Shown here: one piece after another, positions 23,927-29,028 of the stretch
Position numbering within the stretch: the first letter of the stretch is position 1
How the letters are laid out: every line of letters begins with the position of its first letter
From: Lachnospiraceae bacterium UBA3386
GTDB taxonomy: Bacteria > Bacillota > Clostridia > Lachnospirales > Lachnospiraceae
Length of the DNA stretch: 29,028 nt
Direction: 5' to 3'
Assembly (NCBI GenBank): GCA_002358875.1
Contig: DEPS01000148.1
Location: 1-29,028, forward strand
The notes under the pieces: generated by a model
What the model was told of the DNA's origin: nothing
Databases searched by the model: none
The model's input: only the letters and a program-made list of their open reading frames with translations
Position numbers and translations under genes: made by a program

Positions 23927-24021
23927 GTCTTTCCTCCTCCGTGAATTTCGCCAAGGAATGATGCCAGTCAACGATTGAATGAATATTACCCAAACGAACT
24001 GAGCATTTTGATAAGATAAAT

Positions 24022-24087
24022 ATTCAGCTTCCCGCGGGGCGCAATGCGCCTTTATCGCTCGCTGTGAGAATCCCGCTTAAGCTGAAT
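24022..24087. other. Possible structured element upstream of degV
   Basis: ATTCAGCTT (24022-24030) pairs with AAGCTGAAT (24079-24087). Inside, GCGGG (24034-24038) can pair with CCCGC (24072-24076), or GGCGC-AAT-GCGCC (24038-24050) forms a perfect hairpin. The outer pairings need a loop of about 50 nt. May be a small RNA or a transposon relic. The strand is not known. Confidence 0.45.
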
Positions 24088-24210
24088 GATTACAAATCAT
24101 TATAGCAGAAATAGCCCGTGAATTTTCTTAAAAGAATATAAGAAAAAGGACTGCTTTCCGGAATCGCTTCAGTTGATTCAGTTAAACACGGTATTTGTGC
24201 GCAAAAACAG

Positions 24211-24230
24211 GATATTCTCGCGAGAATGTC
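24211..24230. promoter_or_regulatory. 20-bp near-perfect palindrome
   Basis: GATATTCTCGCGAGAATGTC: the central 14 bp are a perfect palindrome and the outer pairs match except one. It looks like an operator for a dimeric regulator. It lies in the 687-nt gap between degV and 24614, where I see no gene in 24088-24395. Confidence 0.45.
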
Positions 24231-24364
24231 CGGAATTTGGAGAGAGCAGGACGGCCGCGAAAGCCTAAGCAGTAAAAATGATCCCGCTTCAGCAGACAGT
24301 TTCGCAGCGGTCTGGAATAGTAACGCTCTGTTTGTGTGAGCATCAGGGAAACAGTCAGCGCACA

Positions 24365-24393
24365 TTGATGAACAGTTCTTTTTCCGATATACT
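24365..24393 (+). promoter_or_regulatory. Candidate sigma-A promoter upstream of the tandem array
   Basis: TTGATG (24365-24370), a 17-bp spacer and TATACT (24388-24393). Transcription would start near 24400, so the tandem array at 24405-24530 would form most of a leader of about 215 nt for the gene at 24614. Confidence 0.6.
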
Positions 24394-24404
24394 AAATGAT
24401 AGTC

Positions 24405-24530
24405 GAAATGGCTGAAAGGCCCGCGGCGCATGAAATGGCTGAAAGGACTGAAATGGCTGAAAGGACTGAAATGGCTGAAAGGACTGAAATGGCTGAAAGG
24501 CCCGCGTCGCATGAAATGACTGAAATGCCT
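24405..24530 (+). repeat. Tandem array with MAERTE-like coding units
   Basis: Two 27-bp units (24405-24431 and 24486-24512) flank three perfect 18-bp units GAAATGGCTGAAAGGACT (24432-24485); a decayed unit follows to 24530. All units are multiples of 3, so a frame from ATG 24408 stays open to TGA at 24561 (51 codons). Expression is unproven because no ribosome binding site is seen. Confidence 0.92.
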
Positions 24531-24613
24531 GCAGCATATGGAAATGATAGCAGTGTGAAATGATCATAGAATATAAAAATGCTTGCAGCGTATGAAAAGC
24601 GGAGGAGGCAGGA

Positions 24614-25624
24614 ATGGGAACGTATGACACAAGGCGGCTTGACGTCGCGATTCAATATATCCGCAGGATGGCAGAGGGAAGAAATCCGGTCACAAACCGC
24701 CCGGCTCCGGAGAATGAGGTGCTGATCAACGCCAATGTCAACCGCTGTCTGAAATTTGTTGAGGAGATACTGGCAGATGTCAAAAGCACAGGAGGGGTCG
24801 TCAGCAGCACAGCAAGAACATCAAGAGCGCAGAAGCCCGATATATCGAAGCTGTTTCCCTACGAGGTCCTGAAAGGCTTTCAGTATGTGGAAGACAGGCA
24901 GATCTCCCGCTTTTTGGACCAGCTTGGAAGTCTTCTGCCGGAAGGACAGGAAATGCCCGTCAGGGCTACGATGATCACCAACTGGCTGAGGGAAAAGGGT
25001 TATCTTGAAAAGCGGATGATGAAGGATATCGGAAAAGAGAATTCTGTCCCGACAGAATCCGGGGCTGCCCTGGGTCTGTATGCAGAAAAAGCAGGCATGG
25101 CACCCAATGAGTATTATCGGGTCTTCTATAACGAAAAGGCGCAGCAGTTCCTTGTAGATAATTTCGAGAAGATTCTGACCGAGACCCAGTCCATCCCCCG
25201 GAAAGCGCGCAGCACAAGGCAGCAGAAGACACCGGGCCGGCAGGAAGGGAATATGGGGCTTTTTGCCCCTGTATCAGGAAGAGAATCAGGCTCAGGGAAA
25301 TATACGGCCGAAACGCAAACGGGAAAATATCCGTCCGGAACACAAACGGGGAAATATCCTGCCGGAACAAGTGTCGAAAAAAATCCTGCCGGATCGAATA
25401 CGGAAAACAGGCCTGATTCCCGCTCTTCGTCAGGCAGGTCTTTTGCAGCAGGGAATTTTGAAAAAACAGTGCCGGCTTTTGACGATGATCCCGCCTTTGC
25501 GTCCCTCGTCGACAGCATCTCTTCCCAGCAGGATGCGGGATATGGAGACGGAGGCTGGGACTTCGGGGGGATGGGAAATCCGGGTGAAGGCTGGGAAAAC
25601 GTGGACGAGGGTCTGCCCTGGTGA
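24614..25624 (+). CDS. Unrecognised protein with a 9-residue repeat region
   Basis: I do not recognise this 336-residue protein. Residues 1 to about 55 look helical (RRLDVAIQYIRRMAEGRNPV, then VNRCLKFVEEILADVK). A second folded part spans about 78-190 (FPYEVLKGFQYVEDRQISRF, ITNWLREKGYLEKR, EYYRVFYNEKAQQFLVDNFE) and could be a winged-helix DNA-binding fold, but this is a guess. Residues 228-263 hold four 9-residue repeats (GKYTAETQT, GKYPSGTQT, GKYPAGTSV, EKNPAGSNT). The C-terminus is acidic and Gly/Trp-rich. No signal peptide or membrane helix. AGGAGG precedes the ATG by about 7 nt. The seven-helix membrane gene follows 109 nt downstream. Confidence 0.75.
   Translation: MGTYDTRRLDVAIQYIRRMAEGRNPVTNRPAPENEVLINANVNRCLKFVEEILADVKSTGGVVSSTARTSRAQKPDISKLFPYEVLKGFQYVEDRQISRFLDQLGSLLPEGQEMPVRATMITNWLREKGYLEKRMMKDIGKENSVPTESGAALGLYAEKAGMAPNEYYRVFYNEKAQQFLVDNFEKILTETQSIPRKARSTRQQKTPGRQEGNMGLFAPVSGRESGSGKYTAETQTGKYPSGTQTGKYPAGTSVEKNPAGSNTENRPDSRSSSGRSFAAGNFEKTVPAFDDDPAFASLVDSISSQQDAGYGDGGWDFGGMGNPGEGWENVDEGLPW
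25295..25402 (+). repeat. 27-bp coding repeats in the unrecognised gene
   Basis: Four imperfect 27-bp units encode a 9-residue repeat beginning GKYP or similar. The DNA has drifted between units. Confidence 0.8.
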
Positions 25625-25670
25625 GGAAATTTTCGAACTGCCTGCCGCGGGAGGCTGAACAGATCAAAAT

Positions 25671-25706
25671 AGTTCAGAACAGTTTAGAACAGTTCAGAAC
25701 AGTTCT
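25671..25706 (+). repeat. 10-bp tandem palindromic repeats
   Basis: AGTTCAGAAC, AGTTTAGAAC, AGTTCAGAAC and a partial fourth unit. Each contains the palindrome GTTC-A-GAAC. Ten bp is one helical turn, so the units face the same side of the DNA. They sit 28 nt before the start of the membrane gene at 25734. Confidence 0.85.
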
Positions 25707-25733
25707 CTGATCAGAAGGGGATTAAGGCTCGCT

Positions 25734-26381
25734 ATGAAATACGGAGAAAGTTTTTTTGATATCGCTTATCTGCTCTTTGCCATTTTTTCCGGCATCGAAA
25801 TCCTGCTGAGAGGAAAAAATCGTGGAAAGAGGCTGATGGGCAGTGCGGTGCTGATCCTGGGCTGCGGAGACGCCTTCCACCTGGTCCCGCGCGTGCTCAG
25901 CTATTTCACCGACGCGGATCTCACCGCGGCGCTTGGTGCCGGAAAGCTGGTGACATCTCTCACGATGACGGTTTTCTATATGATCTTTTACCGGCTCTGG
26001 CATGTTTTGTACAGGGCAGGGGAAAACAGAAAGCTGACCTGTGCCGTATATGCGCTGACAGCACTGCGCGTCGTTCTCTGCCTCATGCCGCAGAACGGCT
26101 GGCTGACAAATGACAGTTCTGTGTTCTGGGGAATCGCCAGGAATATCCCCTTCCTGGTCATCGGCGGAATCAATATTGTGCTGTATTTTCAAAAGCGCAG
26201 AAAGATATCCCATTTCAGGAACGTGTGGCTGCTGATCATGCTTTCATTCATGTTCTATATGCCTGTGGCCGTGGCTGCGGGTATAGTTCCCGCTCTCGGG
26301 ATGCTGATGCTGCCCAAGACGGTCTGCTACATGGCCCTGATTTGGGTCTTCCGGAAATGGTGCCTGTCAGTTCATACCTGA
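25734..26381 (+). CDS. Seven-helix membrane protein, unknown function
   Basis: The 215-residue product has about seven predicted membrane segments: near 7-25, 34-52, 69-93, 102-118, 134-152, 162-184 and 187-206. Charged loops lie between them (RGKNRGKR, RAGENRK, QKRRKISHFRN). I do not recognise a named family or any catalytic motif. The ribosome binding site is weak (AAGGGG, about 15 nt before ATG). It follows the unrecognised protein and may share its transcript. Its last codons and stop lie in the first unit of the 17-bp array at 26371. Confidence 0.75.
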   Translation: MKYGESFFDIAYLLFAIFSGIEILLRGKNRGKRLMGSAVLILGCGDAFHLVPRVLSYFTDADLTAALGAGKLVTSLTMTVFYMIFYRLWHVLYRAGENRKLTCAVYALTALRVVLCLMPQNGWLTNDSSVFWGIARNIPFLVIGGINIVLYFQKRRKISHFRNVWLLIMLSFMFYMPVAVAAGIVPALGMLMLPKTVCYMALIWVFRKWCLSVHT

Positions 26382-26519
26382 AAACAGCTCATACCTGAAA
26401 ACAGATCATGCCTGAAAACAGCTCATGCCTGAAAACAGCTCATGCCTGAAAACAGCTCACGCCTGAAAGCAGTTCACGCCTGAAAACGGATCACGCCTGA
26501 AAACAGTTCACGCATGAAA
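26371..26519. repeat. 17-bp tandem array filling a convergent gene junction
   Basis: About 8.5 units of CATGCCTGAAAACAGCT (variants CATACC and CACGCC); unit starts at 26373, 26390, 26407, 26424, 26441, 26458, 26475, 26492 and 26509. The first unit holds the stop of 25734-26381, and the last holds the stop of the minus-strand gene ending at 26508. Confidence 0.95.
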
Positions 26520-27317
26520 GGCATTCTGAAATGCGAGCAGGTTCGTGTTCTGAGCATTGTTCCTTTTGATGGCAAAGATGATTTTTTTGAAATACCTGCC
26601 ATACCCCTTGTCCTCAAGGAGGCGTCGAAAGACCCCGGAAACAAGTGCCGGAGGATTATTGAAGGCGCCGCAGCCAAAAGCTCCGAGGATCAGAATATCC
26701 ACGTCATTTGCGGCAGCCACTTCGAGGATATTTTTGATCCTGGAGAAGAACACTTCTTCCAGCTTCTCCAGGGAAATCGGTTTCTTTTTATTGGGATCAT
26801 AGTAGGGAGCGGCGCATGTCAGCACGTCCACGCTGAACCACTGGCTCATTTTCTCAGGGACCGGGTCATCCGTTTTAAACACTGTGATTTCAGGAGAGTA
26901 GATCACGGAGTCTGTCCCCAGGCTGCCGGTATTCTTTGAATTCCATTTGTAATAGTTTTTTATAATATAAGGAATTGTCAGTGAAGCATAAAGGCTGCTG
27001 CTCCGGCACAGGCATTCCTCCTGAGCCATAGCGCCGTGAACCACCCCGCCGCCTGGCGAATAGGCATTTGCAAAGTTCAGAACGGCCACTTTGTCGGAGC
27101 CGCCCGCGTAAGACTGTGCGCAATGGAAGGTCGTATCCTCCTCAACCTCGATTACCGGGATCTGTGTTTTGACAGCGGGATTTTTTGCTTCAAAGCCGCT
27201 CAAATACAAAAGCGTCCCTGCCTGTGCCTTCAGAGTCAGATTCCGTAAAGTCTCATCACTGCGGATCATCCTCTGTGTATCTTTAAAGGATTCAATAAGT
27301 TCATTTCTGCTGATCAT
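26508..27317 (-). CDS. PARG-like macrodomain protein (TIGR02452 type)
   Basis: The 269-residue product resembles bacterial poly(ADP-ribose) glycohydrolases of the TIGR02452 family. The signature NFANAYSPGGGVVHGAMAQEE covers 81-101: the Gly-rich loop 89-91 followed by QEE at 99-101, with the last glutamate the likely catalyst. A second loop LGAFGCGAFNNPP near 212-224 closes over ADP-ribose. It would remove ADP-ribose from proteins or nucleic acids in the cytoplasm. AGAGGAAAAAA precedes the ATG. No ADP-ribosyltransferase or toxin gene is next to it here, so its target is open. Confidence 0.88.
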   Translation of the reverse strand: MISRNELIESFKDTQRMIRSDETLRNLTLKAQAGTLLYLSGFEAKNPAVKTQIPVIEVEEDTTFHCAQSYAGGSDKVAVLNFANAYSPGGGVVHGAMAQEECLCRSSSLYASLTIPYIIKNYYKWNSKNTGSLGTDSVIYSPEITVFKTDDPVPEKMSQWFSVDVLTCAAPYYDPNKKKPISLEKLEEVFFSRIKNILEVAAANDVDILILGAFGCGAFNNPPALVSGVFRRLLEDKGYGRYFKKIIFAIKRNNAQNTNLLAFQNAFHA

Positions 27318-27391
27318 TATTTTTTCCTCTCCCTGAGCGAACTTTTGCTGCCTGTATTACCGGAAGCATTCTGGCTGCCTGATTTTTCTCT

Positions 27392-27421
27392 TTTTATAGA
27401 TTGATATTTTATAGATTAATA
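27392..27421. repeat. 15-bp tandem repeat in an AT-rich gap
   Basis: TTTTATAGATTGATA (27392-27406) followed by TTTTATAGATTAATA (27407-27421), one mismatch. It lies 75-105 nt upstream of the PARG-like gene and holds two TATAAA-like hexamers on the minus strand, but no convincing -35 was found. Confidence 0.75.
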
Positions 27422-27511
27422 ATAGCACCTTTTTGATGACCGCGGGAAGGTTCCTGGCTGCTTTGTGACCAGGAATCAATAAAAGAGCTGTTTCAACTTT
27501 GTTCCTTTCCT

Positions 27512-27541
27512 TTGATTGGTTCCCTGCATTTCTGTTATAAT
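27512..27541 (+). promoter_or_regulatory. Sigma-A promoter of the 5'-nucleotidase gene
   Basis: TTGATT (27512-27517), an 18-bp spacer and TATAAT (27536-27541), preceded by TGT (extended -10). Leader of about 70 nt before ATG 27617. Confidence 0.7.
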
Positions 27542-27616
27542 TATTTTTAGATAAAACACTTATCTACCCTGGGGTGTAGGAAGGAGATGGCTATAAAAGC
27601 AGAAAGGAGCAAAAGC

Positions 27617-29028
27617 ATGAGAAAACAAAAAAGGACCTTATCAACGGTTCTGCTGATGATCATTGCGGTCCTTTGCATGACTGTCAGCGGGGCAGCAGCG
27701 CAGACGGCAGAGGGCGGCTCTGACACGGTACAGGTTTCAGCAACATCTGAAGCGGCAACTGCCGAAACTGCATCAGATGAAGCAGCATCTGCCGAAACGA
27801 CATCTGCCGGAACAGCATCCACTGGAACAGTGGAGGACAAGTCTGCAAAGGATGCTCCTGCGGAAAAGAACGGGGATATTTATATCCTTTACACAAGTGA
27901 TGTCCACTGCGGTATTGATCAGGGCTTTGGCTATGCGGGCTTAAAGCAGGTCAGGGATACACTGGAAGAAAACGGATATGAGACGATCCTGGTGGACGAC
28001 GGAGATTCGGTCCAGGGGGAGGTCATAGGGACAATTACCAAAGGGGATGCGATCATCGATTTGATGAATGAGGTCGGTTACGATGTGGTGATCCCCGGGA
28101 ACCATGACTTCGATTATGGAGTGGAACAGTTTCTTGACCTTGTGAAGAAGGCGGATTTCCCCTATATCAGCTGCAATTTCACCTACCAGGACAAACTTGT
28201 TTTTAAGCCATATACTATCTTAGAGGCTGCGGGAAAGAAAATCGGTTTTGTAGGCGTGACGACCCCTTACACGATCCGCACTTCGACACCCTCCTATTTT
28301 CAGGATGAAAATGGAGAATATGTCTATGGTTTTATGGGAGATCAGACCGGCGAGCGCGTTTATCAGGCTGTCCAGGAGGCGGCGGACGCTGCGCGGGCAG
28401 ATGGAGCAGAGTATGTCTATGTGATAGCGCACCTGGGCAATGAAGAAGAATGCAGACCCTGGACCTATGCGGATGTGATCGCCAATACAAACGGCATCGA
28501 TGTTTTACTGGACGGCCACAGCCATGATACGGATCAGATCGTTATGAAAAACAAAGACGGGAAGGATGTGACCCGGTCCGCGGTCGGTACAAAGATGAAC
28601 TGCATCGGCTACAGCCATATTTCCGCGAAAGGAGAGATCGTCGAGACAGGAATCTGGACATGGCCGAATAAAAAGCCTGCCCCTGAACTTCTTAATATTA
28701 AAAATGAGATCCGCGACAAGGTGGATGCGGCACAAGAGGACGTACTGAAACAGGTAAATCATACAGTGGCTTCCACGGCAGTCAGTCTGGTCGTTGATGA
28801 TCCCGAATTGAAAGATGCATCCGGCAATCCTGTCCGGATAATCAGAACGGCAGAGACCAATCTGGGAGATCTGTGCGCTGACGCCTTCCGGGATCAGTCA
28901 GGTGCCGATATTGCTCTTATGAATGGCGGAGGCATACGTGCCGGTATTGAAAAAGGTGATATAACCTATAAAAATATCATTGACGTATTTCCCTACGGAA
29001 ATGAGCTCTGTGTAATAGAAGTTACCGG
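27617..29028 (+). CDS. Secreted 5'-nucleotidase/cyclic phosphodiesterase family protein, partial
   Basis: This gene runs off the right edge; 470 codons are visible with no stop. The product has a signal peptide (1 to about 28, ending SGAAA), a Thr/Ala/Ser/Glu-rich linker with short repeats (about 30-85), a metallophosphoesterase domain (ILYTSDVHCG with Asp95 and His97, VDDGDSVQGE, PGNHDFDYG, DGHSHDTD), and the start of a 5'-nucleotidase C-terminal domain (ETNLGDLCADAFRD, LMNGGGIRAGI). Such enzymes hydrolyse nucleotides outside the cell. AAAGGAG precedes ATG 27617 by 7 nt; an in-frame ATG at 27587 lies directly against its own GGAG box and is less likely. No anchor is visible before the edge. 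Confidence 0.92.
   Translation, partial: MRKQKRTLSTVLLMIIAVLCMTVSGAAAQTAEGGSDTVQVSATSEAATAETASDEAASAETTSAGTASTGTVEDKSAKDAPAEKNGDIYILYTSDVHCGIDQGFGYAGLKQVRDTLEENGYETILVDDGDSVQGEVIGTITKGDAIIDLMNEVGYDVVIPGNHDFDYGVEQFLDLVKKADFPYISCNFTYQDKLVFKPYTILEAAGKKIGFVGVTTPYTIRTSTPSYFQDENGEYVYGFMGDQTGERVYQAVQEAADAARADGAEYVYVIAHLGNEEECRPWTYADVIANTNGIDVLLDGHSHDTDQIVMKNKDGKDVTRSAVGTKMNCIGYSHISAKGEIVETGIWTWPNKKPAPELLNIKNEIRDKVDAAQEDVLKQVNHTVASTAVSLVVDDPELKDASGNPVRIIRTAETNLGDLCADAFRDQSGADIALMNGGGIRAGIEKGDITYKNIIDVFPYGNELCVIEVT

Noticed and set aside
24090..24512. 140-residue minus-strand frame through the tandem array
   Set aside because: It consists of the array read in reverse plus sequence with no coding character. 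The array keeps several frames open because its units are multiples of 3.
24405..24530. CRISPR array
   Set aside because: Units are contiguous or differ by simple insertions, with no spacers.
25671..25706. LexA (SOS) box
   Set aside because: A LexA box needs GAAC and GTTC four bases apart; here they are one base apart, and the neighbouring genes are not SOS genes.
26371..26519. CRISPR array
   Set aside because: Units are 17 bp with no unique spacers, and there are no cas genes. It is a plain tandem repeat.
27587..27616. ATG 27587 as start of the 5'-nucleotidase gene
   Set aside because: The GGAG box is directly adjacent, leaving no spacing, whereas ATG 27617 has AAAGGAG at 7 nt and gives a clean signal peptide.

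Overview
The window looks like chromosomal DNA of an anaerobic Firmicute, most likely a gut Lachnospiraceae or related Clostridia. This is inferred from strong AGGAGG ribosome binding sites, balanced base composition, and Clostridia-type families (an AAA-ATPase-like protein, a DegV protein, a class I mannose-6-phosphate isomerase of the long Firmicutes type, clustered GH3 beta-glucosidases). I saw no rRNA, tRNA, CRISPR array, phage genes or complete insertion sequence.

Left part (1-7 kb). A LURP-one-like protein (56-661) faces a minus-strand pair: a secreted alpha/beta-hydrolase (827-1807) and an NTF2/SnoaL-like protein (1951-2517). Next come an ACT-domain protein (2798-3193) with a terminator, and an unusual chimera (3364-5037): an AAA-ATPase-like domain whose usual C-terminal nuclease part is replaced by a GGDEF domain. 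A bcp peroxiredoxin and a metallophosphoesterase overlap by 4 nt (5158-6356) and end in a terminator. A GNAT acetyltransferase follows on the minus strand.

Centre (7-16.3 kb). A carbohydrate block on the plus strand holds three GH3 enzymes of three different architectures: cytoplasmic (7246-9675), secreted with a DPYK-repeat linker (10333-13188), and a domain-inverted form with membrane segments at both ends (13266-16271). A small GtrA-like membrane protein (9729-10295) lies between the first two. The layout suggests beta-glucoside breakdown outside, on and inside the cell.

Right part (16.3-29 kb). Minus strand: a lipoprotein (16514-17377) and a Cof-type HAD phosphatase (17520-18329). Plus strand: a small methyltransferase and an LRR_5 protein (19132-20250). 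Minus strand: degV, a long manA-type isomerase and a beta-phosphoglucomutase-like HAD enzyme (23926 down to 20265). Plus strand: an unrecognised protein (24614-25624) and a seven-helix membrane protein (25734-26381), a pair bracketed and separated by three different tandem arrays. A PARG/macrodomain protein lies on the minus strand (26508-27317), and a secreted 5'-nucleotidase-family protein runs off the right edge (27617-29028).

Two themes go beyond the genes. A short REP-like element (core GGAACCGTCCCCTGTTCC) occurs at about 20 sites in the left two thirds, in both orientations, at gene ends, in tandem clusters, and once read through as the tail of a lipoprotein. Short tandem duplications (10-49 bp) are also frequent, some of them supplying stop codons or start regions of genes.
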